Shown here in pieces: positions 1 through 7,079 of a stretch of 28,003 bases of DNA (position 1 is the stretch's first letter; the number at the start of each line of letters is the position of its first letter). Where the stretch lies: positions 1 to 28,003 of the IMG/VR virus record IMGVR_UViG_3300037963_000959; one strand, 5' to 3'. Both the position numbers and the translations under genes were made by a program. This stretch comes from a virus. The notes beneath the pieces are model-generated. The model was not told where the DNA came from and did not search any database. It saw only the letters and a program-made list of their open reading frames with translations.

Positions 1-14
1 TTTTTAACAAAATC

Positions 15-19
15 AGGAG
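15..19 (+). promoter_or_regulatory. Shine-Dalgarno of first small gene
   Basis: AGGAG lies five bases before the ATG at 25. This fixes that start and shows the gene is complete even though it sits near the window edge. Confidence 0.75.
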
Positions 20-24
20 CAACA

Positions 25-222
25 ATGCCATACGAAATAAAAGATGATACATTCACTATTTTTGACAACGACAACAAAACTAAAGACACTCAGCCAGACT
101 ATACAGGCCAAGGTAAAGTTGGTGGTAGAGAAGTTAAGGTTGCAGGATGGAAAAAGGTTGGTCAATCGGGTAAAGAGTATGTATCTTTCAAAGTAGAGGA
201 TAAAAACAATTTACCGCTTTAA
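25..222 (+). CDS. Small conserved phage protein, function unknown
   Basis: A 65-residue soluble protein with an acidic N-terminal third and a compact C-terminal part that reads as three short beta strands (DYTGQGKVGGREVKVAGWKK, then GKEYVSFKVED). The layout of glycine-rich strand, W-K-K and 'SGKEYVSFKV' resembles small DUF736-like or nucleic-acid-binding-like proteins common in phages. That is pattern memory, not a search result. The start has a good AGGAG. Its TAA overlaps the next ATG by one base (TAATG), so it is probably co-translated with the basic protein downstream. No catalytic motif is visible. The role is unknown; single-stranded nucleic acid binding is only a guess. Confidence 0.7.
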   Translation: MPYEIKDDTFTIFDNDNKTKDTQPDYTGQGKVGGREVKVAGWKKVGQSGKEYVSFKVEDKNNLPL

Positions 223-548
223 TGAAACGAATCAGAAAAAGAACAAGTGCTAGAAAAGGCAAAAGCGCAGCATGGAGACGCAAAGAGGGACAAAATCCCA
301 AGGGCGGACTTAATGCTAAAGGCAGAGCTAGCTACAAAAGAGAGACTGGCGGAACTTTAAAAGCACCTGTTAAAAGCGGAACCAATCCAAGAAGAGTTTC
401 TTTCGCCGCAAGATTTGCTGGAATGAAAGGGCCAATGAAAGATTCAAAAGGCAGACCAACAAGAAAAGCGCTAGCATTAAAAGCTTGGGGCTTTGGTTCT
501 GTTGAGGCCGCTAGAAACTTTGCAAACAGACATAAAAAATCCAAATAG
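222..548 (+). CDS. Basic protein, DUF6321-like
   Basis: A 108-residue, very basic protein. The segment from about residue 18 (WRRKEGQNPKGGLNAKGR) through ETGGTLKAPVKSGTNPRR, SFAARFAGMKGP and KALALKAWGFGS looks like the family I know as DUF6321, found in phages and metagenomic viruses. The biochemical function is unknown. High charge and lack of a hydrophobic core suggest binding to DNA or RNA, or a basic virion component. It starts inside the stop of the preceding gene (TAATG) with no clear Shine-Dalgarno, so translation probably depends on ribosomes ending the upstream gene. Two more Lys/Arg-rich proteins follow directly. Confidence 0.75.
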   Translation: MKRIRKRTSARKGKSAAWRRKEGQNPKGGLNAKGRASYKRETGGTLKAPVKSGTNPRRVSFAARFAGMKGPMKDSKGRPTRKALALKAWGFGSVEAARNFANRHKKSK

Positions 549-557
549 GAGAATATC

Positions 558-715
558 ATGCCGGGTAAAAAAGGTTATAAAAAAATGAGTAAGCCAAAAA
601 AAGCTAAACCAAGAATGCCAAAAGGTAAAAAAAAACTATATTAAGTGCTAAGCAGAAAACTTTACCAAAAAAGTTACAGCAAGCAATTATGAAGTCTAAG
701 AAAAAGAAAAAATAG
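558..715 (+). CDS. Short Lys-rich protein interrupted at an A9 run (probable frameshift)
   Basis: ATG at 558 follows a good AGGAG (547-551). The zero frame gives only 28 residues (MPGKKGYKKM...GKKKLY) and stops at 642-644. Just before that stop is a run of nine A residues (627-635). Reading on in the -1 frame gives 26 more sensible residues (TILSAKQKTLPKKLQQ..., ending in five lysines) and stops at 713-715. That stop overlaps the next gene's GTG by one base, the same junction used elsewhere in this window. The -1 frame has no usable start of its own: it is closed at 626-628 and its only ATG is at 689. The likely product is a 52-residue basic protein made by ribosomal or transcriptional slippage. 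Alternatively one A is missing from the assembled sequence. Confidence 0.6.
627..635 (+). other. A9 homopolymer, probable slippage site
   Basis: Nine consecutive A residues in the short Lys-rich gene separate the zero frame from the -1 frame that completes it. Runs of nine or more A are known sites of RNA polymerase slippage and of homopolymer sequencing errors. I see no strong downstream stem that would mark a classical pseudoknot-stimulated frameshift. Confidence 0.6.
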
Positions 716-1101
716 TGGCAGGAACAGCAAAAAAGAAAGACCCCGCAAAGTGGGCTAGGGCAAAAGCTAGGGCAAAAGCCAAAATGGGCGGAAAGCACTC
801 TGCCAGAGCTATGCAACTTGCTGTTAAATATTACAAAGATGCTGGCGGAACCTACTCTGGAAAGAAATCATCCGGAAATAAGCTTAAAAAATGGGGCGAC
901 CAAAAGTGGGATTATGTCTCAAAGGGCGATAAAAAGAAGCCAAAGTCAAAAAGAGGTCGTTATCTGCCAAAATCTGTTAGAGAAAGTCTTTCTCCCTCTG
1001 AAAAAGCTAGTACAAATAGAAAAAAACGCGTTGCAAACGCTAGGTCACGTAGAAAAGCTACGTATAGCAAGTCAATTGCTAGAAAAGTACGTAATGCCTA
1101 G
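715..1101 (+). CDS. Basic protein, DUF5872-like
   Basis: A 128-residue protein starting at GTG within the stop of the preceding reading frame (TAGTG). The order of elements KDPAKWARAKARAKAKMGGK, HSARAMQLAVKYYKDAGGTY, KWGDQKWDY, RYLPKSVRESLS and TNRKKR matches what I recognise as DUF5872. That uncharacterised basic family occurs in phages and also in large eukaryotic DNA viruses. It is rich in Lys, Arg and Ser, with conserved Trp and Tyr in the middle. A role in nucleic acid binding or DNA packing is plausible but unproven. No Shine-Dalgarno is evident, so the one-base overlap suggests coupled translation. GTG is chosen because the family signature begins within the first ten codons. Confidence 0.8.
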   Translation: MAGTAKKKDPAKWARAKARAKAKMGGKHSARAMQLAVKYYKDAGGTYSGKKSSGNKLKKWGDQKWDYVSKGDKKKPKSKRGRYLPKSVRESLSPSEKASTNRKKRVANARSRRKATYSKSIARKVRNA

Positions 1102-1103
1102 TA

Positions 1104-2039
1104 ATGCAACCAGATAATAATATACTTAATTCTTATTTATCAAAAAATGATAATGAATTTTCTCCTAGAGATTATTTATTAACAATGAAAAATATGATAA
1201 ATAGGGTTCAAGACTCTCCTCAGGGACAAAAAGCAGTTTCAGATTTTAGAAGAACACAACAAAAAGAAAAAGGGGAAGAATTTTTCCAAACATTGCAAAA
1301 CCTAAGAAATCTTGAAAGTTCATACCAAGATAGAATAGATAGAAGCGTTGCATCTGGCGCTGATGAAACTAATGTTCGTCAAGCTCTTGATAAAGGTATT
1401 AAAAACTATCAAGATAAATTACAAAATCTTGGAATGACAAATAGAAATAGAGGAAAGTTTGGAGATGAAGTTAATGTTCAAGATGTAATGGATATTTACT
1501 CAGGAGATGATTATAAAAATGTAAAAGGATTTGTAAAAAATAGAGATATTTTTATGCCACAAGCGCCAGTTGACCCAGTAGAGAAAATGATGTACGATAT
1601 GACTTTGGCTCACGAAAGAGGTCATGCAGAAAGAATGTCTGATAATGCTTTATTAGATTTAACTGGGCAATGGTTTGAAAGAGAAGAAGAAAAACAGGCA
1701 GTGCGAGATTCTATAAATATGTTAAAAGAAAATATGGAAAGAGCCGGAATGGAGTATGACCCTTTAGCTGCTTTTAGGCTTATAACTTCAGGAAAAGGTA
1801 CTGATTATGTTGAAAATCCATCATTAGCTCCATTTTTAAACAGAATGAACTATTTACCAGTTGCGGAAGATGTTGATTTTAATATAAAAGACAGAATTGA
1901 AGATATTAAAGAAGCAAGGTTATCTACTATGAGGTCTGGTCTTGATATTACTGCTCCTTCTGAGTTTAGAAAAAACCTTCCAAATTTAGAAAATATAAAT
2001 ACTATTTTAATGAAGTACCTGTTAAGTAATGAAGATTGA
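1104..2039 (+). CDS. Hypothetical protein with zincin-like HERGH motif
   Basis: A 311-residue hydrophilic protein, helical and charged in its N-terminal 130 residues. Residues 170-174 read H-E-R-G-H in the context TLAHERGHAERM, a fit to the zinc-binding HExxH of metallopeptidases. About 20 residues on, REEEKQA (193-199) could supply the third zinc ligand, as Glu does in gluzincin-type enzymes such as ImmA/IrrE. There is no signal peptide or membrane segment. It lies two bases after the DUF5872-like gene and overlaps the terminase small-subunit gene by 11 bases, so it belongs to the packaging operon. No standard prohead protease is seen beside the portal, so a maturation protease role is conceivable. 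The motif is short and could be chance. Confidence 0.5.
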   Translation: MQPDNNILNSYLSKNDNEFSPRDYLLTMKNMINRVQDSPQGQKAVSDFRRTQQKEKGEEFFQTLQNLRNLESSYQDRIDRSVASGADETNVRQALDKGIKNYQDKLQNLGMTNRNRGKFGDEVNVQDVMDIYSGDDYKNVKGFVKNRDIFMPQAPVDPVEKMMYDMTLAHERGHAERMSDNALLDLTGQWFEREEEKQAVRDSINMLKENMERAGMEYDPLAAFRLITSGKGTDYVENPSLAPFLNRMNYLPVAEDVDFNIKDRIEDIKEARLSTMRSGLDITAPSEFRKNLPNLENINTILMKYLLSNED

Positions 2040-2838
2040 ATGCAGAGGAAAGACATTTGATGTTTATACTGAAGATGAGGCTAAGCAAAAAAATATAACA
2101 CCAATAGAAGACTGGAGAACCGCACAGGTAGGCGATTGGATAAAAACTCAAGATGGAAAGGTTATTCAGGTTATTGGAAGAAGAGAAGAAAACCCTTCGA
2201 ATGTTAAAAAGTCTTATATTTTTATTCGCACTGGATATGGTGAGTGCGGTGTCCACAAAAAACACGTATATGCTCAGGAACAACCAAATTATTATCGTGA
2301 TAAATACTATTTTGGAAAAGATTTAATAAAAAACGTAAGACCAACTGCAAAACAGAGGACATTTGTAGATGCTTTGTTTTTAAAAGGCAAGACAGATAAG
2401 CTTGGAATGTGGGATTCTGAGTCTATTATTCTTGCTTACCAGTCAATTTATAAAGATAATAACCCTGAGCAAGCATTGCGTCGTGGTATGGGTATATTAA
2501 AAAGAAAACACATAAGGGAATACATTGCTATGAATATGAGAGACAAGCTAAGTGCATTAGGAATGGATGATGATTATGTTGCAAGTCAATATAAGAATAT
2601 TATTGAAGATATAGATATACCTCCAGCTACTAAGCTAAATGCATTAAACAGAGTAAGCGATATGCTTGGTCATCTTACCAAAGAAAAGAAAGAAGAACAA
2701 ATAGAAGGCGTATTTGCATTATCTGATGGTGATATTAAAAAATTAGCTACTGTAAGAAAATCTATTGCGGAAACAACGTATGGCACAAAAGATAATAGAA
2801 ACGAAGAAATTCACACATCATCAAGAGTCCAAGAGTAA
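2029..2838 (+). CDS. terS: Terminase small subunit (probable)
   Basis: 269 residues in two parts. Residues 1 to about 95 are beta-rich (GDWIKTQDGKVIQVIGRRE) and look like a small SH3-type barrel. From about 105, TAKQRTFVDALF... is the usual opening of terminase small-subunit DNA-binding regions. It is followed by helices ending around LGHLTKEKKEE, where oligomerisation helices would lie. The small subunit normally recognises the phage packaging site and feeds DNA to the large subunit, whose gene starts about 150 bases downstream with one short gene between. The start overlaps the previous gene by 11 bases. The N-terminal barrel makes it longer than many small subunits. Position supports the call as strongly as sequence does. 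Confidence 0.7.
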   Translation: MKIECRGKTFDVYTEDEAKQKNITPIEDWRTAQVGDWIKTQDGKVIQVIGRREENPSNVKKSYIFIRTGYGECGVHKKHVYAQEQPNYYRDKYYFGKDLIKNVRPTAKQRTFVDALFLKGKTDKLGMWDSESIILAYQSIYKDNNPEQALRRGMGILKRKHIREYIAMNMRDKLSALGMDDDYVASQYKNIIEDIDIPPATKLNALNRVSDMLGHLTKEKKEEQIEGVFALSDGDIKKLATVRKSIAETTYGTKDNRNEEIHTSSRVQE

Positions 2839-3004
2839 AGACATAGACACATCTCAGCCGGGCTTGATAAATATTGATAATGAGCAGTATTTTGTAGATG
2901 GTGAAGTTGCTAAGTTTATTCTTGAATTGCTAGAAGAAGTAGATTCGTATAAAGAACAATTGAGCTTATTACAAAACGTTACAGGGGAACATGGGGAAAG
3001 CTGA
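2780..3004 (+). CDS. Short coiled-coil protein between terminase genes, DUF6447-like layout
   Basis: 74 residues from the ATG at 2780; a TTG at 2765 would add five. The first 20 residues overlap the end of the small terminase gene in another frame, and the last 14 bases overlap the large terminase gene. The core, LINIDNEQYFVDG followed by an acidic amphipathic helix VAKFILELLEEVDSYKEQLSLLQN, has a beta-hairpin-plus-coiled-coil layout like DUF6447-type phage proteins. A gene starting with the same INLDG-YIIED style opens at the right edge of the window. Function is unknown. The overlaps on both sides and a plausible protein pattern make it real in my view, but the exact start is uncertain. Confidence 0.6.
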   Translation: MAQKIIETKKFTHHQESKSKDIDTSQPGLINIDNEQYFVDGEVAKFILELLEEVDSYKEQLSLLQNVTGEHGES

Positions 3005-4631
3005 TACAAAACAATCTATGCTAGAAGCAATGTATTTAGATATATTTACATTTGCTGAAGTATTGTTTGGAGACCCTGATAACTCTATGCATTATCATTG
3101 TAGGTCTAAATCACCTGATTTTCATAGAGAAATAGCAAAAACCCTAATTGACATGGATAGCGGAGATAAGCTAGCTGTTGTAGCGCCTAGAGACCATGCT
3201 AAGTCTACCTTTATAAATTTAATATATCCTTTACATAGAATACTTTTTGGTGAAGAAAGGTTTCTCTTGTTGATTTCAGAATCTGAAATGCAGTCAAAGT
3301 ATAACCTAGAAGCAATTGGTAACGAGATTGAATTTAATCCTAAGATAAAATACTTCTTTGGAGATAGAAAAGGCCCGATATGGGGTAAGGAAGAAAAAGA
3401 AATAGTAGGCGGTATAGATGAAAATGGCAGGCCAAATGTTATGTGTAAGTGCCTTATACGTGGTACAGGACAAAAAGTTCGTGGTTTAAAGTATGGTGCA
3501 TATCGTCCAACTCTAACAATAATTGACGATGGGGAAGGCGAGTCAAATAGCACTACCCCTACTGCAAGGGATAAATTTAGAAGATGGCTTAATGCCGCAG
3601 TTATTCCGGGTAGTGGAGATGCAAAGCTTGTATTTATAGGTACAATTGTAGATACAGATGCATACTTAAACAGAATTGCTGGCCCGCTAGCATATGATAA
3701 AGAAGGTAATTATAAGGTCAAGGGTTGGAAGTCTTTATTTTTTCAGGCAGTCCCACAGGATTTGCCTCATGGAAAGTTTGCAACCTCAGGCAATGAGTTT
3801 ACAGATAAGAAAGGTAATGTAAAGGTATTGTGGCCCGATAGAAGACCTTACTCATGGCTTATGGGAGAGAAAGAAAGATTGAAGTCCGAAGGAGATATAG
3901 CATATTTTTACCAAGAGTATCAAAACATTCCGGTTGATGACAGCTTTCGTATATTCAAACAAAAAGATATGCGTTACTGGGAAGGCCGTTATATGTATGA
4001 AAAAGACCAAAGTTTTATTATGAGAACTGATGAAGGCAGAAGAGTTCAGTTACCAGTAAATATTTTTTTAGGAGTTGACCCAGCATCAAGCGAAAATGTA
4101 AAAGCTGACTATACTGTTATTATGGTTATAGCTGTAGATAAGGAATATAATATATATGTTCTTGACTATTTTAGAGGTCAAGTTGCTCCTATGGATGGAG
4201 CAGACAAGTTATTTGAGCTAGCAGATATGTATCATCCAAGAGATATAAAAATTGAAGAGACTGGTCATGTTATGCTAGCAGATTATGTTAGAAGACACTC
4301 AAAGGAAACTGGAAGGTTTTATAATATAAACACAAGAAAGGCTATAAAGGCTAAGTATTACCGAATAAAGCAAATGCAACCGCATTTTGCATCTCATTCT
4401 GTATTTCTAAAAGAAAGCCATGAAGAGCTAGAAACAGAGTTGCTAAACTTTAAAGAGCATGGTACGTTTAAAAAAGATACGCTAGATGCACTTCGTTGGG
4501 CTATTGATGATATATGGGCTCCTGACGTAGAACAGAATAAAGATGGAGACTGGATGGCTCCACCTCCAATAGTTGAAGTTGACTGGGAGACTGGTCAAAT
4601 GTTTAGCGCAGCAGATTTTGTTGAAGCATAG
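2991..4631 (+). CDS. terL: Terminase large subunit
   Basis: 546 residues, a normal length for the family. It is the packaging motor ATPase with a C-terminal nuclease that cuts concatemeric DNA. The ATPase half has the atypical Walker A APRDHAKST (65-73), a Walker B strand TLTIIDD (174-180) and a coupling-type segment VFIGTIVDTDAY (214-224). The nuclease half shows FLGVDPASS with Asp363, IKIEETG with Glu422/423 and the KKDTLDALRWA region with Asp496/499, the expected acidic metal ligands of the RNase H-like fold. The ATG at 2991 follows AGGGGA and lies inside the end of the previous gene. The stop overlaps the next gene by one base. Confidence 0.95.
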   Translation: MGKADTKQSMLEAMYLDIFTFAEVLFGDPDNSMHYHCRSKSPDFHREIAKTLIDMDSGDKLAVVAPRDHAKSTFINLIYPLHRILFGEERFLLLISESEMQSKYNLEAIGNEIEFNPKIKYFFGDRKGPIWGKEEKEIVGGIDENGRPNVMCKCLIRGTGQKVRGLKYGAYRPTLTIIDDGEGESNSTTPTARDKFRRWLNAAVIPGSGDAKLVFIGTIVDTDAYLNRIAGPLAYDKEGNYKVKGWKSLFFQAVPQDLPHGKFATSGNEFTDKKGNVKVLWPDRRPYSWLMGEKERLKSEGDIAYFYQEYQNIPVDDSFRIFKQKDMRYWEGRYMYEKDQSFIMRTDEGRRVQLPVNIFLGVDPASSENVKADYTVIMVIAVDKEYNIYVLDYFRGQVAPMDGADKLFELADMYHPRDIKIEETGHVMLADYVRRHSKETGRFYNINTRKAIKAKYYRIKQMQPHFASHSVFLKESHEELETELLNFKEHGTFKKDTLDALRWAIDDIWAPDVEQNKDGDWMAPPPIVEVDWETGQMFSAADFVEA

Positions 4632-5011
4632 TGGGAAACTTTGACATTGACCTAGACTTTGGTCAAATATACGAAGAAAAAATACGCAACCTTTTTGAAG
4701 GTGAAGGCAGTATTGAGGTAAAAACTGAAAGAGATATATGGGCTGATACTGGTAATGCGGCGATAGAAATAAAGTCTAGAGGTAAGCCGTCAGGTATTTC
4801 AACAACAGAAGCAAAGTGGTGGATTCATGTATTTACTATAGAAAATGATGTAAAGTTCATGCTGATGTTTAGAGTTGATAAACTAAGAAAAGCAGTTAAG
4901 TATATGTATTTAAACGACTTAGCGCACAAAGTAAATGGCGGAGATGATAATACCTCTGAGTTATTATTAGTACCAATATCAACTTTAATTTTATTAAATA
5001 AAAAATTTTGA
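4631..5011 (+). CDS. PD-(D/E)XK nuclease-like protein
   Basis: A 126-residue protein starting at GTG within the terminase stop (TAGTG). Its signature is an N-terminal acidic helix (YEEKIRNLF), SIEVKTERD (27-35), TGNAAIEIKSRGKPSGI (40-56), then TTEAKWW (58-64). This matches a group of small phage proteins that I associate with PD-(D/E)XK nucleases. Candidate active-site residues are Glu15/16, Asp35 or Asp39, and E-x-K at either 29-31 or 46-48; I cannot decide which. The place between large terminase and portal suggests a job in DNA processing during packaging, such as resolving branched DNA before it enters the portal. That is inference from position. Confidence 0.65.
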   Translation: MGNFDIDLDFGQIYEEKIRNLFEGEGSIEVKTERDIWADTGNAAIEIKSRGKPSGISTTEAKWWIHVFTIENDVKFMLMFRVDKLRKAVKYMYLNDLAHKVNGGDDNTSELLLVPISTLILLNKKF

Positions 5012-5014
5012 ATA

Positions 5015-5042
5015 TTGGGTTCTAGTTTTGTAAGATTATAAC
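5015..5042 (+). promoter_or_regulatory. Possible weak promoter just before the portal start
   Basis: TTGGGT (5015-5020), a 16-base gap and TATAAC (5037-5042) form a weak sigma70-like pair inside the 38-base gap. The -10 ends only seven bases before the portal ATG. Low confidence, because AT-rich spacers throw up such matches by chance. Confidence 0.25.
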
Positions 5043-5049
5043 ATAACAT

Positions 5050-7056
5050 ATGTTAGACTTACGTAAGCTAGAAACAAAAGAAATTTCGGCGGAAGAGGTA
5101 AGGTCGGACTATTTATTGTTCGAAAGCTCTTCTAGCGAATATCGTTATCAAATGGCGGAAGACCATGAGTTTTATTTAGGTTCTCAACTTACAAGGTCTC
5201 AAAAGAATTACTTGCTCAGTGTGGGTCAGCCCCCCGAAGCTAACAACAAAATACGTCCCGCCGTCGAGCAGGTTTTAGCGAATATCGCCGCATCTGCTCC
5301 TGAATGGGATGTTCACGCTGTGGGCAAAACAGACAATGATGCGGCGTTCGTCTTTGACCAACTACTTGATAAAATATGGTACGAATCTGATGCGGATGTA
5401 CATTTTAGGCAGGCTTGTAAAGATTTTATTGTTAAGGGTATAGCTTATATGTACATATATCCTGACTACCAAGGAGATGGTGGACTTGGAACAATCAAAG
5501 TAAAAAGAATGCCACCTGAGTCTATATTTGTTGACCCAAACAGTTCTTTACCAGATTTTTCAGATGCTAGCGCAATTATATACTCTGATTTGCATACAAA
5601 AGAACATTTAAAAATTTTATTTCCACAATATGCAAAACAAATAGACGATGCCAAAGAAGACCACTACAGAAACGAACAAAGTTCTGGTAAATACTCAAGA
5701 GATTTTATTGAAACAAAAGGCAATGGCGTATTAGACCATCAAAGTAGAGTAAGGAAATATTGTTATTTTGTAAAAGTAAATGTACCTCATGCTCTTATTC
5801 TAGATACAAATACTGGTAGAACTCAAACTTATACTAGGGATGAGTATAAAGAACTTGTAAAAGATGACCAGTACGAAGAATTTATTAAGCAAGGAATTAT
5901 TACAGAGCAACTTGTTTACAAAACAAGAGTCAGGGAAGTATTTGTTGTCGGAGATACTGTTTTATACGATGAAATACTACCTATCTCTGAATACCCTATA
6001 GCTGTTGCCTGTAACGAACACGCTGGAACACCATATCCAAGTGGAGATGTTCGCCATGCAAAGACTCCTCAGAGAATGTTAAATAGAACTGAGGCTTTAA
6101 TTATATCTCATACTAATGCTACTACTAATTTTAAGCTACTGTATGAAGATGGTGCTATAGATGCTAGCGAAATACAAAAGTGGCATATACCAAATGCTAT
6201 AATAAGAGCTAACCCCGGAGCATTGGCATCTGGTAAAATAAAAGAATTTGCTCCACCAGCAGTATCATCAAGTTTATACGCAGAAAAAGGCAGATACGAG
6301 GTTGATATAGAAACAGTTTTTGGCGCTTATAAGTTTCTTCAAGGAAACGCTCAAGGCGCACCCGGTACTGTTGGTGAGGCGCAAATAATGGATGAATCAT
6401 CATCAAGAAAACAAAATTGGAAAATATTGCCTATATATGATATGCTTACAAGAACTGCAAAGGTTGTTACTCAATGGATGCCTAATGTTTATGACCAACA
6501 GAGAACATTAAGAATTGTAAGCCCCACAGGCGATGAGAATGAAGTAAGATTAAATATTCCTGTTATTGATGACAAAACAGGTGCAGTTAAGAAATTATAT
6601 GATATGGAAACGGCTAGATTTGATGTTAGAGTTGTAGTCGGTTCTACTAGAAGTAAGTCGCCAATGGCTGAACTTCAAAAAGATTTAACTCTTCTGAGTG
6701 CTGGTATTTATGATAAAACTCAAGTTATTATGAATATGAAAGGCGATATTGATAAAGCATCGCTTATGCAAAGAATGGGAGAGATAGGAAACTTACAAGC
6801 GCAATTGCAACAAGCGCAACAAGAACTCAAAAGAATGCAAGGTGACTTGCAAACTAGAGAGCGTGAAGTATTTCATGCTAACATGAGAGCTGAAATTAGC
6901 GAGGCTACCAAACCTGTAAGTGAGGCAGTAAGCAAAATCAAATCAAATGCTAAGCTGGAAGAAGCGCGACAAAGAGATAGGACTCGCATGGTCGGTGAAG
7001 AACTATCTATTGCAAAACAAACGATTAACTCAGAACCAAAAGCTCCGCAAGCATAG
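5050..7056 (+). CDS. Portal protein (P22-type)
   Basis: 668 residues, in the usual range for P22-like portals, which form the dodecameric DNA channel at one capsid vertex. Visible features are an N-terminal helical part with YLGSQLTRSQK and PPEANNKIRPAVEQVLANIAA (about 60-84), KGIAYMYIYPDY (about 129-140), and PPESIFVDPNSSL (about 154-167), where portals of this type keep an Asp-Pro. A C-terminal Gln-rich coiled coil (about 573-645) could form the barrel or crown. There is no Shine-Dalgarno before the ATG at 5050, which follows a 38-base gap. An unusual initiation mode is possible. The next gene is the scaffold, as expected. The identification rests on overall pattern and position rather than a single motif. 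Confidence 0.88.
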   Translation: MLDLRKLETKEISAEEVRSDYLLFESSSSEYRYQMAEDHEFYLGSQLTRSQKNYLLSVGQPPEANNKIRPAVEQVLANIAASAPEWDVHAVGKTDNDAAFVFDQLLDKIWYESDADVHFRQACKDFIVKGIAYMYIYPDYQGDGGLGTIKVKRMPPESIFVDPNSSLPDFSDASAIIYSDLHTKEHLKILFPQYAKQIDDAKEDHYRNEQSSGKYSRDFIETKGNGVLDHQSRVRKYCYFVKVNVPHALILDTNTGRTQTYTRDEYKELVKDDQYEEFIKQGIITEQLVYKTRVREVFVVGDTVLYDEILPISEYPIAVACNEHAGTPYPSGDVRHAKTPQRMLNRTEALIISHTNATTNFKLLYEDGAIDASEIQKWHIPNAIIRANPGALASGKIKEFAPPAVSSSLYAEKGRYEVDIETVFGAYKFLQGNAQGAPGTVGEAQIMDESSSRKQNWKILPIYDMLTRTAKVVTQWMPNVYDQQRTLRIVSPTGDENEVRLNIPVIDDKTGAVKKLYDMETARFDVRVVVGSTRSKSPMAELQKDLTLLSAGIYDKTQVIMNMKGDIDKASLMQRMGEIGNLQAQLQQAQQELKRMQGDLQTREREVFHANMRAEISEATKPVSEAVSKIKSNAKLEEARQRDRTRMVGEELSIAKQTINSEPKAPQA

Positions 7057-7079
7057 CGGATAACTTTAAGGAGCATCGA

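Noticed and set aside
818-1117. Overlapping + strand reading frame inside the DUF5872-like gene
   Set aside because: Its protein has no recognisable pattern and the other frame carries a clear family signature.
3122-3553. 143-residue reading frame on the - strand
   Set aside because: Entirely antisense to the terminase ATPase domain, with no own signature.
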